Shown here: one piece after another, positions 38,750 through 49,886 of the stretch
Layout: each line of letters starts with the position of its first letter
How positions within the stretch are numbered: position 1 is the stretch's first letter
DNA from: Perkinsus chesapeaki
Lineage: Eukaryota > Perkinsozoa > Perkinsida > Perkinsidae
DNA: 64,000 nucleotides
Reading direction: 5' to 3'
NCBI GenBank assembly: GCA_013115145.1
Contig: JAAPAO010000134.1
Coordinates: 1 to 64,000 of the forward strand
Notes under the pieces: generated by a model
What the model saw: the letters and a program-made list of their open reading frames with translations, nothing else
The model's database searches: none
Told to the model about the DNA's origin: nothing
Position numbers and translations under genes: made by a program

Positions 38750-39779
38750 TCAAGAGTGTACATCGTCCTTGCTACGTCGATTCGGGTACTTGTACAGATA
38801 AAGACTATACTCCGCATCATCTGACATATAGAAAACATGGGTCAACACAGGAATACAGCTCCTGAATAGCAGAACCGCAATCGTTCATTCGTATGGCATT
38901 GCCTGAAACCGGTCACAATGCACGAGCACGAGTTGGTGAAGCCACGAAGGAACATATAGAGTCCCCAGCAAGAATGCATTTGCTGTTGGCTTTCCCTCTG
39001 TGGACGTATGTCACAGCACGAATCCCGTTGTGAGATCTTTGTGAGTCGAAAATGGTGGCAAGTGAATCAGGTCAACTAATTGTTTGATTCAAAGCTAACA
39101 AATTCAAAGGCTAGATGGCTCGCTACTTGGATCCTTTCCAACACATTTAAACCCATTCTTCTCGTATAAGCGTATAGCATATTTGTTCATGTCCTTCACT
39201 GATAGATACACGGCCATTACCTTCGGCCATTTCTGCCGTATCTTGTGCAAGAACTTAAATTGTCAGTATTATAATGACGTACATCTTCCAATGCCTTGGG
39301 GAACATTCTAGATGCTATTCCTTTATTCCATAAAGCTTCATCTACCTTAACCAACGAGACGAGCACCACAGCATCATCCTTCGTCTTCTCAGCACTGGAG
39401 TCAGTATTGCTTCACCCAACTTGGTAGATTCAGGGCTTACAGATTATCTAGCACCGGCTGTGGTAAATCGTCTTCACTCAAACGCGAAATCACGATTCCC
39501 TTTCCGTTCTGCACCAATGCAACGCTGGTTTTGCTCATATGATTTGCGCCAATCTACCTTGCTCCCAGGTCCTCTTATACGAGCTGCAAAGTAACGTTCG
39601 TCGTGAAGAGGCATCTCTCGTCTGTGCCGTTTCCGAGGAAGCTCATCATCACGTAACGGTCTGTATTCAAGGTCAGCAGCAGTTAATTCGGCCAGTGGTT
39701 TTGATTGCTGGGCGGACCCCAACGATGTTTGGTGGGTGATATCTATAAGATAGATGATAATAAGGAGACAAGGGTTCAT
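38750..39779 (-). CDS. Secreted GNAT-family N-acetyltransferase, paralogue 3 (best preserved)
   Basis: Five exons (39558-39779, 39441-39508, 39283-39394, 39127-39241, 38750-38820) give 195 residues; the first three introns are 41-49 bp and the last is 306 bp. A signal peptide (MNPCLLIIIYLIDITHQ) leads to the GNAT core: ADLEYRPLRDD (strand 1), GKGIVISRL (strand 4), VVLVSLVKVDEALWNKGIAS with the CoA loop W-N-K-G-I-A-S, RMFPKALEDIRQKWPKVMAV, then the typical IRLYEKNGFKCVG and a last strand SLYLYKYPNRR. This is the clearest enzyme of the array. An unspliced reading would stop at 39104, but splicing into 38750-38820 restores the family C-terminus. The substrate is unknown; the protein is predicted to be secreted. 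Confidence 0.8.
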
Positions 39780-40202
39780 TATCAATAAGAAGAGGGTAAC
39801 TGCTATGATGCATACACGAGGATACGCAAGTAAAGCCTCACAAGCTGGAGCATGACTATGGAGAGATGTATGCGGTAGGCGTGGGAGACTCTTGATTGGA
39901 AAAGCCATCCCTAACAAACAGCTTGAAGCTCATCGTAGATGTCTCGTCTCGTACTGATCGATGGCGAGCGCACACTGGTTCTTTCATCCAAATGATTTAG
40001 TCATTATGATTAACGATAACTCCATGTTCCATAATCAATGGTGTACGCGCCAAACGCATGAAAACGCAACGCAGCTGGCAACAATGGGCATCTACAGTAG
40101 AACATGTGAGCGGAACGGAGCACGCAGCATTTAAGTACCTCAGTCTATCAATAGCGGGAAAGAGCGACAGCACCACTATCATTGCTGCGACAAGCAAACT
40201 AA

Positions 40203-41225
40203 TCATAGTAGATACGTTAGCTGTGAACGGATGGATTGACAGGGCGAATGAGTCATGAGAAAAGACCCAGGATAAATTCCGCTTCCAAAAGATACATTCG
40301 ACCACTCGGTGATGCGTTCCTGGTCGCCAGATGAGGGATATTTGTAAAGATAGAGAGCTAGTCCGTCTAAAAACAAACCCGAGTAAACGCCCAGCTTGCA
40401 CGCTATTAATGGTCGCGAAGGGGTATGTGCGGATCAGCCCAATTACATCTTTTCCCATCGGGAAGCAAGTCCGACAAACAACAGAGTAAATGCCCCTCCC
40501 AAATGTGACATGGGAAGAATGCACACGGGAAAAGATGTAGATACAAATGGCGTCTAAGTCTTACCTGGTTCCGTAATTGCGGTGGAGTTGTATTTCCCGT
40601 AGAAATGTACTCGAGCTTTATAATACTTCGCAGCATCTTCATCACTATTGTCGATTTGCAAGTACACTGCTATAGTGTTCGGACATTTCTGTCGTATCTT
40701 ACAAATAAACTCATATAACGATGTAGTCAATTGCATATATAATAATACATCATTCAGTGCTTGCGGGAACATTCCAGATGATTCTAGATGCTACTCTTTT
40801 ATTTCGCCAATCAGGACGTACCCAAACGTCCCCTATGTAAATGTCGATCTCATCGTCTTTCTTCTCGGGACTATAGATAAGACGCTTTTCCCATGGAATA
40901 GATAACCCTTACGTACAGCGCATCCAAAACGGCCCGCCGAGTACGACTCTCCTTGTACCACATCACATACCCGACCGTATCCTGACATGGATCGCTAATG
41001 CCACTACGATGCACTGCTGGAGATTTTCTTCTTCTCTGTATATCGCTCTTTCCCCTCTACAGCGGTCTCTCGCCCCATGTTCACGCCAAAGCGATGCTCT
41101 GTATTCAAGATCATCAGCAGTTAGATTGGTTGATGGTTTGGGTTGATCGGTTGTTCGGCTGATTTTATCAACAATTGGTAAGTGATGTTGATAAGACAGA
41201 TAATGAGGACGATAAAAGTTTTCAT
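40203..41225 (-). pseudogene. Decayed secreted GNAT paralogue 4
   Basis: Collinear with paralogue 3: signal peptide MKTFIVLIICLINITYQ, TADDLEYRA, GYVMWYKESR, IYIGDVWVRPDWRNKRVAS, IRQKCPNTIAVYLQ and final LALYLYKYPSSG. Three lesions break it. An insertion of about 8 nt just after the signal peptide shifts the frame. The first intron is reduced to a few bases. A 10-nt insertion in the CoA-loop exon (near 40785) shifts the frame again. Exon 40203-40366 and its acceptor are intact. It remains recognisable only because the other introns and motifs align with its neighbours. Confidence 0.75.
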
Positions 41226-41585
41226 TAATAATAATAGAGTGAGAACTACGGTACTATGTATGTACTATTATAAAGTACTAGTAGTGAATCCCTACTCTCT
41301 ACCCACCTCACTGGTTCGTCTGATCAAGAAAGTAAACCACAATCTGAATCTGACATAACATCTGCGATACTCCTCTGTAGGGCTGTCCTCTCAATCACAG
41401 TCCTTTCGCTTACAATCACCGAGGTGCCATGTCATCTGCAGACTGCGTATCATTCCCCTTGGATAGCACTGGTTAAATGCTCATCTCAGATGGAGAGCTC
41501 TCCTAGACGAGGTCCCGCAATCAGTTCTTTCAGAACAACCTGCAACTATATGGGGAAATGTGGAGCTAGCAACCTCGGCCCGGAA

Positions 41586-42457
41586 TCACCAATAGTATCC
41601 CAGAGCGCAACAAATTCCGAACAATAACATATTGCACAAGCAGATGAGTGTAGTCCATATCAGAGGACTGAACAGTGTAGAATGGCTGTGACTAGGCAAC
41701 GTCGGGGCTGGAAAAGCTGAGAAGATACAGGTTGTATTGGGACGCTCGTGAGGAAGGGACCCAGTAGAAGATCTAGAGGAGAAGGAATACGCTTGAGATT
41801 ACTCGGGTCGATTCCCACGATCCTGAAACCGTTATTCTGATAGAGACGAGCGGCAGCCTCGGCGAACTCATCATTTATAGGGGCCTTCAAGTACACTGCT
41901 ATTGCTTGCGGCCATTTCTGTCGTATCTTTCACGAGCAGTTCAATGGCTACATCATGATCACATACAGCTTTTAGTGCTTTTGCAAACATCCTAGATGCT
42001 ACTCTTTTGTTCCGCCAGCCGTCATCTACCTCTACCCAAGATATGTACACAACATCCTCACTTCTCGACTGTCCAGGACTGAAAAGGGACGCATACTCTT
42101 GCTACATGCAAGTTGCGTAAAATGCCCTTACAGTTCCCTCAGTATGTCCTCAGGGGCACTTTGGGCCAATTTCGAATATATGATCCCTTTTACATTCTGA
42201 AAAGTAAAAACCTCTCAGAAAGGAAAACACAGGAGCGGTTTTACTTTCGGCACTTTCTCCCAGGCAGCGACAGCAACGAAGCAGAGAGTATCTTTCCATG
42301 GACAACGGAATGAACCGTCCTCCGCACGGAGAATCCGGTATTCAAGGTCCTCGGGATTTCGCTCGGTTAACAGCTTGGATTGCTCCGATGATTTTGTGGA
42401 TATTTGATAAGTGATACTGATAAGACTCACAATGAGATGCAGATGGGATGTCCTCAG
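41586..42457 (-). CDS. Secreted GNAT paralogue 5 with lost ATG (CTG in its place)
   Basis: Exons 42254-42457, 42132-42196, 41967-42078 and 41803-41926 follow the family layout (introns 57, 53 and 40 bp). They encode a signal-peptide-like leader (RTSHLHLIVSLISITYQ), EDLEYRILRAED, VKGIIYSKLA, VYISWVEVDDGWRNKRVAS (CoA loop WRNKRVAS) and ARLYQNNGFRIVG. Aligning the 5' ends of paralogues 4 and 5 puts CTG at 42455-42457 exactly where the ATG belongs. No other in-frame ATG lies before the core. Exon 41586-41707 would add a hydrophobic tail (LIWTTLICLCNMLLFGICC); without that splice the frame stops at 41660. Either translation starts at CTG or the gene is newly inactivated. Confidence 0.65.
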
Positions 42458-42800
42458 TAATAACAAGAGAGTGAAAACTGTTAAGAAGGCGTATTCGGGT
42501 TTTGGGAAACCCGAAACCCTCGATTAAGGTCCATCTCCGGATAAGGTCCGTGTTTTTTGCGCGCTTTGAGGGCTTTAGTAGACTAACTTTCAGGAGATCT
42601 ATCAGTCTCTAACTACTAGCTAGGATCCCTTAGCACTAGCTCCACCATTTATCGGTGAACCATAGTATGTTTACCCCTCAGCGACAATCAAAGTATAGGT
42701 ATCGATCCCTCTCGGAAGTTGCACAGGGATGGTCTAAGTTAATTTGGGCATCGGACAGTCCAGAGTCCATAGTTCAATTTGGACTATGAACTCACACGCA

Positions 42801-42861
42801 CCAGATATCCATAATACACCGTGTGTATAAATTATACACACGGTGTATTATGGATATCTGG
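42801..42861. repeat. 61-bp perfect hairpin
   Basis: Two perfectly complementary 29-bp arms (42801-42829 and 42833-42861) flank a 3-base loop. Each arm contains ATAATACACCGTGTGTATA or its complement. It sits in gene-free DNA just upstream of the GNAT array. It could be a foldback or MITE-like insertion; no clear target duplication was seen. Confidence 0.9.
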
Positions 42862-45840
42862 TGTGTATTGTGGATATTATACAGTATAATGAAGAATATC
42901 CTTTGTTTGCCACACATAGGAGCTCCTCATGGTTGAATTGCCAATGGCAATTTGCCATCTTCTCAATTTCGCAAAGCCACTCGTTCAAATTCGAGGTACC
43001 ACCGCCTTGCAACTATTCATTGACATGGCACCGACTTTATCTACTATTCCCTTCACCTGAGGAGACGGCCTGTGTCAGACGGGGCCAAGTATGCTCGAAT
43101 TGAATGAATTTCCTAGGCGGGCGCTTGACTGAAGGCTCGAGCGCGAACGGCATCCTCCTTCTGTTCAAGGTCAGTGTTTGTACTTACATTGACCTACGAT
43201 ACCTGAGTTTTTCCTAAAGCACCGACAGGCCGAGGAACGTTACTATTCAGCCGCAGAATTGGAAGTAAAATTTATTCGTTGTTATTGTTTCAAAAATGAT
43301 GAGCATTTTTCGCGATAAGACGACAGGTGAAGAGTATTTTCAAAACAGTTGTAGCCCTTCGACGCGTCGGGGAGATCCAGGTCGGCATTCGATCTATGAG
43401 ACTGTCTTCTTTATTATAAGAAGTGTTTCTTCATCTTTGACTACTCTCCTTCACGTTTACATATCTTCTACATCCTTGGTGAATGTACTATTGAGATCGC
43501 ACCAACACGACTACGTGCTGTAGCCTGCCATTCGGAAACCGTACGTCTTTTGTTATCTTATTATTTACTGCTAATTATCGCTACCAGTTACTTATTATTG
43601 AGATTATCGTAACCCGTCCTATATTGTCAAGTACTTCATATAATTCAAATCTCATCAGCACTAGTTTCAGGCTCTACTGGCAGACTGCCAGTGGCAGTGA
43701 AGTATCAATCTCGGCGCTTGCATAATTATCTCATCAATTTCACACTGGCACTCCTCGGATATCTTGCGCGTCTGCATCTTAACCTTTCGCGTATATCTTA
43801 CGTTATATTACTGTCCATAACTCAATACATGAATCCAACTTTGGAAACCCTTTGATCTTTGACCTCCGACCACTGTAGGTTGACAAATAATACACACAGA
43901 CTGCACGGGAATGCACTTCCCTTGACCGACTGCGAGCAGCAGTACTATACAGGACACAGCAAGATCAGCGAAAATAGAAAATAACACTACCAAAATCTAT
44001 AATAGTACCATCACGAGGATTCGAACCCACGACCTCCAGGTTCTCATCCGCGACTACAACTGAACTACCCTATATAGAGGGAATAAAAAACGACTCGCCC
44101 TATGAGGGCACATCTTCTATTCGGCAGTGAAAGATTTCCAGCAAGCTGTCTCACTTAAGACCAGAAATGACTATAAACAGAAAATAGACTATCTTTAGAC
44201 GAGCGCAGCTCGCCCTGTGACCGACGATCGATGATGAGCTTGTCTTCCCAAACGATATTATCAGTATCGATTGGATAGACCATAAAAAGGGTAACAGTTA
44301 GTCCAGTACTGTAATTCAAATTACAGAAGGTGACTCTAAGAAGCACAACGAACTTCGCTATCAGCCGATGTACCTAATAAAAGAATAACTGATTTCGAAC
44401 AAACCGGTTCGACAATTTCCGGGCGAGTGACGAATCAGTGATAAACATCACTGACAGGAATACTAAGAGCTATAAGATAATTTCGCCAGCCGAATGAGAC
44501 AAAATATTCCTCCCTGTCCGGCTCGCTCCCCTTCCAAGGCGGCTGCTGGCGTATGAACTATTCTTATACACGGGAGAACGCGGGATAGGACAACAAGAGG
44601 ATGTGTTTGTTATAACACAATTTTATACAGTCCGGTCAAATTATACGGAAAAACGCATTCTGATAGAATGCTATTTTATTTCCATGTTCGACCGATAGCG
44701 CATTTTGATCGTCGCTAGACAATGCTACGATATGTAACTACCAGCTACGGCAAAATCCATATATATACCCATGAGTCGTAAACGTATCTTCGACCTTTCT
44801 TACTTGCATCACTTTCCCCCCGCTCTCTAACTATTGTGCTCCTTCTCCCAATGACTCTAGGTACCGCAGTTGATCTCTTAATCATCAGTGCTCGAGCTTC
44901 TTCTGGGCACATAACGTATGTCTTATGGGACTGCTCAGATACAATTCTGGGAAGAACCGAGTAAAGCTTAGACAGCTGTCTACATAAATCGTCTACGGTT
45001 GGAACCTAAACGTATCTTACCAGCTTCAACCTAAGATACCTCTTGCACTACCGATTTCATTTTCACGCATTTTACATAGCTCCTAGGGACCACCTTAGAC
45101 AGCAGTCGAGCAGGATTCAAATCACAACGGCTGTTCCCGGTTAGTACCTACCAACGCCGTTGAATCGGAAAACAGTGAATAAAACCCATCTCGGAACCAT
45201 TAGCGATTTACGTTATAGCTCCTCATTCCACTACCGCCCACTTTCTAGCCTCAACTGTCGTGAGTTTAAGAGCCCTCGATCACTTACCCTGCGATATTAA
45301 GGTTAGTTAACAAACACACCAATAGTAGCCGGTAGAGATCAAATTCATTGGGAACGAAGTTAGCAGATAAAAATATGATTAATAATAAATGAATAACTTT
45401 AGTTGATAATTGACACGGAAGAAACTACAAATGTAGACAGCCTTCTACTGGAACTTCTCCAAAGTATTTCCACTCGCCTATTCAGCAATAGTCCAGATAT
45501 CAATAGCGACTATAGTATATATGAACAGTATGAAAACATCAATAAATTACTATATAGTAATATGATACAGATAATCAATCTGATATATATATGGTAATCT
45601 GGATATCAATCTGGCAGTCTGATACATAATATATGTATCAATAAATAGTATGAATATAGTGTAACTCATGCCTATAGTTTATTTATTAATTACCGATATT
45701 TATTAACTTGTAGTACAAACTATATTATTACACAGATAGTGATATTAGGATACTAAAATCAAATATACAATACTTAATAAGTATTGTCTCAAGATTCCTC
45801 CTAGTCCCAGGTTTGCTCCCCTCCCCAACAGTCCGGAACA
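42862..45840. other. Gene-poor stretch
   Basis: I find no supported coding exon here. A tRNA-like T-arm sequence (GGTTCGAATCC, minus strand, about 44012-44080) is present without a pairing acceptor stem. An 8-bp-arm palindrome around a single base (AATTGCCA-A-TGGCAATT) lies at 42936-42952 just inside the left edge. The 45.4-45.8 kb part is AT-rich and simple. Confidence 0.5.
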
Positions 45841-46032
45841 ATGTTTGCCATATATATTATTACCAAGCTGACCGTATGCATCTCGTCGCTTTTCCTATGC
45901 TTCACGGCCATCTGCACCATAGAGCGTGCTTTACTAGCTAATCCTGTAGTACTCTTAACCTCTACTTTAGGATTAGTACCGTCAATCAATGATAATATAC
46001 CAGGAGACGATCTGAAGGGAGAATTCAAATAA
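45841..46032 (+). CDS. Short ORF with a hydrophobic N-terminus
   Basis: A 63-codon frame opening MFAIYIITKLTVCISSLFLC, which looks like a signal peptide or membrane anchor, followed by about 35 residues ending in an acidic segment. No intron or family is recognised. It lies tail-to-tail with the HAD-like gene. Short length makes chance occurrence likely. Confidence 0.22.
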   Translation: MFAIYIITKLTVCISSLFLCFTAICTIERALLANPVVLLTSTLGLVPSINDNIPGDDLKGEFK

Positions 46033-46046
46033 ACCCGTAGATGCTC

Positions 46047-46793
46047 TTACAGGCCAATCGGCATGTAAGATTGGCCAGAGTGGAAGCAGCGACTAAGTCG
46101 GTAGCTCACGAAAATCGCCTGCGAATCAACCGATAGAAGATAATGCCGTTTCTTGTCGCTGCGTATTAAAACGGGCGTCAACGGTGCGCATATTTCCGAT
46201 TTTCGCGACGGTCACTGCCTTTCCCCTGGTACCTTTTAGCACACTTGAAGACCCAAGCTGGATGAGCCGCTGTTACTATATAAATTTTATTGTCCAAACT
46301 CATGGCAATAGCTTCACGGAGGAGCTTTTCGGTGATATCCAAACAGGACCTGGGCGGAAACAAGAGTATTATTGATGGAGATGTAATAGATACTAATAAT
46401 CATATAAAAGATAACGTATAGATTCATAATTAAAAATTAGAAATAAAGAATTCAAGCTGTAATATATCGCGTTGCCTTCCCTTTAGTTTTTTTGCATTTA
46501 CAGCAAATATATTATTCAGTTTAATCTATAACATTCCTACTCATTTTCACTGATGAAAACCCTTATTTCTCTCCCTTGTCTATATCCGCCCATTTCTATT
46601 ACTTCAAAGCTTCCTCGTCGTAGCCATCAACATTGCGAGTTTGTTCAATAAAGGCACTAGTGGGAAATAAAGTGTCATCCCAATCAAATATAAACAGGGA
46701 CCGATCACTTCGTATAGGGGGTTCACTGAGCCCCTCTTCACTAGTGCTTTCATCGCTGCTTGTAGTCGTACGACCGACTTCCGCAGCTGACAT
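46047..46793 (-). CDS. HAD-superfamily-like protein, short
   Basis: Exons 46603-46793, 46233-46349 and 46047-46158 splice in phase to 139 residues. Exon 1 has a Ser/Glu-rich start and then SLFIFDWDDTLFPTSAF, the HAD motif I (DxDxT) in the form typical of protist phosphatase-like proteins. Exon 2 has ITEKLLREAIAM and NKIYIVTAAHPAWVFK, matching motif II. Motifs III and IV (Lys and acidic pair) are absent: the third exon reads DKKRHYLLSVDSQAIF and stops. It is therefore either truncated, a non-catalytic derivative, or joined to exons I did not find. The donor after exon 1 is GTAATA. Confidence 0.6.
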
Positions 46794-46887
46794 AGTGTAA
46801 CTAATAGGAGCCTGTCTGGGGTATCGTGTTTGATTACGACGAGCACTTATTACACCGCTGCAGGTGGAATAAATGCTTCCTAAAATG

Positions 46888-46984
46888 TCGCTTCTGGGAT
46901 TCGAACCCGCGTCTTTGCCACCAGTGTCATATGCACATGCGTGCTACGACAATTGCGCAGTCGTTCGGCTACTGTGGGAAGCGA
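46888..46984 (-). pseudogene. tRNA-like sequence (97 nt)
   Basis: On the minus strand, TCGCTTC at one end pairs perfectly with GAAGCGA at the other. Between them lie a D-arm-like TAGCCGAACGAC and a T loop GGGTTCGAATCCC. The extra length would need a long variable arm (Ser/Leu type) or an intron, and no clean anticodon arm could be folded by eye. Confidence 0.35.
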
Positions 46985-48908
46985 TACTGCTTATTGATGA
47001 TTTACGATCCTATCGAACCTCGGGTTGAACGATTATACTGATCAGTGATACGTTCAGATGTATCATCCACGGGAGGGGCAGAAGTTTTGCCGCAAAACGC
47101 ACTTGCACTCCGCAAAAACCACCGCGCTAGGCTACGAACAACTAATGTCAAACGACCGCAACTGTTTTATCGGGCTGGGGTGACAAGTTGCTAAGTGTAG
47201 GACTAGGAGCTCAGATGCGTTATCTCAACCGGAGGGACCGTGAGGAATACTTAGCTTACACTGCAGACAGTAGTGATAACCCAGAATGCACCAATGTCTG
47301 GCAATCATGAGCCGCCCGCATAGCTATAGGTTTTATACCGCGCATGCATACAGTCGTAGAATCCTACAACAACCGCATGAAACAGGTACACTCTGTGAAA
47401 GTAGCTCTATATGGCCGTACTGGGACGAACAATACCACAAGACAGGTGGCGCAGAAAGATTACTTTGATAAGAAACTACTCACTTTAGAAATTACTGTTA
47501 ATTACAGCGCGCCACATTAAGCAAATAATACAGGAACGAAGCAACTAAAAGTTGTAGTTGTTATGTAACTGATATATCAGTCAATCCCCAAAAATTGCAC
47601 TCGTGACAGTGTTACCAGTGAGGAACAGTTGTGCGCCGCGCGCAGTGTACATGGGAAACACAATGCTCCTGAGGCATTGTGACGAGGGGACCTTCACGCA
47701 CCTGTTCTGTATCAACCGAAAGAATAATATGACGGCACTAATCGTTGAATGATAATTTGCCTCTATGCAATTTAAGAGTCAGGGCTAAAGGTGTGGTACC
47801 GGCCCTGGTCTGTCTACCTACACCTTTGCTCATGATCATAGCCAAGGCCCGCGTTATCCGTCCCTTTTAACTTGATGCGAGGAGGGAGCAGTGCTTTTCG
47901 CAACTAGTGCCCGTATCACAATAGAACCTTCGGAAAAAGAAGTTGCCAATCAACTCCTTTGCCCACTAGAACCGTGGCTAACGACACATCCAGCAATGAG
48001 GAAGGGACAGAAGTGCTCCTCCTCAGGAGTCTGCTCCTATGCTGTCATGTACTGGGACTCCCAGCCTAGGAGCATTTCCACTATGGAATGGGAAGTTCGA
48101 GCGCTCTTTCCGACGAACAACCTAGTACTTCTACATTGTAGTATCACTCTCACTGGAAAATCCCGTGGTATTATCCGATAATTGGAGTCCGATCCTCCCG
48201 ACGGTGGCCGCGGATATCAGGGGCATCTTCAGAATATTTTTCTGTCCCATGAGAGGATTTCGTATCACTCCGGATTGCAAGTCGAAATCCGAAATTCATC
48301 GTCTAGCTCAGGTGTTCTGGCGCGACCGTTGCGTGAGAGATGATTCTTCAAACCTGTGGTGCGCGAGAAAATGAACTTGTGATCGAAGTCGGATGATACA
48401 GGTTGAGAAAACAAGGCGGACAAGTGAGACAAGCAAACAGCTTCGGATTCGACTTGAAGTCGCTGCTGTAAAGTGTTGACCCTGGTGTGTGAGAGCGTAT
48501 TGCTTGTCTTCATGGATAAAAAGGCCTGTCATGTCTGGCTCAAGTACCGAGTCTAGGTTATGAAAACCCATCACCGTTAGTAACTCTTGACTTACGAGAC
48601 CCGAAAAGGCGGCGGATCAGTCAGACAGTTGAGCAGAAGCGTGGCTCCGTGACGGAGTCCCCGTCACGTCACGTCACGTCACCAGTGGATTGAAGGTCAT
48701 GAAGTTTGATAGGAAACTGTCGACCAGAAAGGAGCCAATAGCTTAACGTAGCCCTGGTGGAGTGAATCACTTCAAGTGATGTAGGGTGATACAGACTCGA
48801 AGGCTTCTCGCTACTTCTCGTACATGTAGCAGGCAGACCGTCCGGTTAGTTGCTCAGAATATGTTTCACAATGATACTTGTCAGTGTAGTTCTTACACCA
48901 GTCTTCCA
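46985..48908. other. No supported gene
   Basis: Only weak candidates are present. Around 48.26-48.51 kb the minus strand has an open frame (QRLQVESEAVCLSHLSALFS) after a TTTACAG acceptor that could be an exon. A run of GTCAC repeats occurs at about 48660-48680 and an 8-bp-arm hairpin at 47659-47681. Confidence 0.4.
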
Positions 48909-49082
48909 ATGATGATCAAATATATAATTTTTGCTGCTTACACCGTCTTGACCCTCGGCGAGACCGTGCAGGATGTACCATTCCATTTGAGAGGCCTCGG
49001 CGGCTTCGCCTGCCTAAGTTGTAGAGATACCTGTGAGTGCAGAGATATCCCCCCCATTTCATGCCGTTGCCCGAAGCTTTAA
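48909..49082 (+). CDS. Small secreted cysteine-rich protein candidate
   Basis: A 57-codon frame from ATG ATG at 48909. It has a clear signal peptide (MMIKYIIFAAYTVLTLGETV) and a mature part of about 37 residues whose last 25 hold six cysteines (ACLSCRDTCECRDIPPISC, then RC). The even cysteine number and secretion signal resemble small disulfide-rich peptides. No family is recognised and the frame is short, so it may be accidental. The frame is open for 41 codons upstream of this ATG. Confidence 0.4.
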   Translation: MMIKYIIFAAYTVLTLGETVQDVPFHLRGLGGFACLSCRDTCECRDIPPISCRCPKL

Positions 49083-49886
49083 AGCCTAGGGTGTTGCCTG
49101 TATAGGCCATCATTTAGAACATCTTATCCCGGGAACAGCATCTCTCGGAACTTTAGATAACCGGACTGGTCGAACCGGTCGTATTCGGTTTTTATTTTAT
49201 TCCGTTTGTTTGTTGCGTTGTAACTTATAAGGTACTTTACAACTTGTAATGGAGAGAGAAGTAACCTCAAACACTCCTCTAGAAAAGCAGGGATAGATTA
49301 AAGAAAGGTTTCCTCCATTAAGGCTACTCTCGCATTGATGAAGTGATGCATAAAGAACCCACCTGGAGCACGATACGTACTATACGAATAAAACAGTTGC
49401 ATGCTTGAAAGTTTGTGCGTCAAAGGGATGAACTAATACACTCCAGTGGAGTGACTCCACACATGCTGCAAGATGATCGGTTCTTATTTCCATCTTCCGG
49501 TGAAGTACGCTACATGTGTGTGAAATTGCGCCATATCACATTGTGGTATACGTGTGGTGTTGAAGCTCAACGGTCGAACCAAGAGTGTCTCGATGTGGAG
49601 ACACTTACAAGGGCTACGTAAGTTGAACACGGAGGGGCTGGAGCAGCGGTTGGGGGCCCGACCTCCGAGCCCGAGGCAATAATAGGGCGTCTATAGGCGG
49701 TGGCACCGCCGCTTTGCCTACAAAGGTTCGTACGAGTCACGGCTAGGTCACTTTATCACCCAGGCTCCTCGCAAAACGAGAAACTCATATTTCCCGAACA
49801 AACTCGATACGACAAGAACAACGAAACAGGGTAATCATGCAAGTGCACTGGTTCGCTTTGATCGCTTCCTCTCCGACACCTGATGC
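49083..49886. other. No supported gene
   Basis: Intergenic sequence between the cysteine-rich ORF and the end of the EF-hand gene. It contains a perfect single-base-centred palindrome (CACTCCA-G-TGGAGTG, 49439-49453). No exon with paired splice sites was found. Confidence 0.5.
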
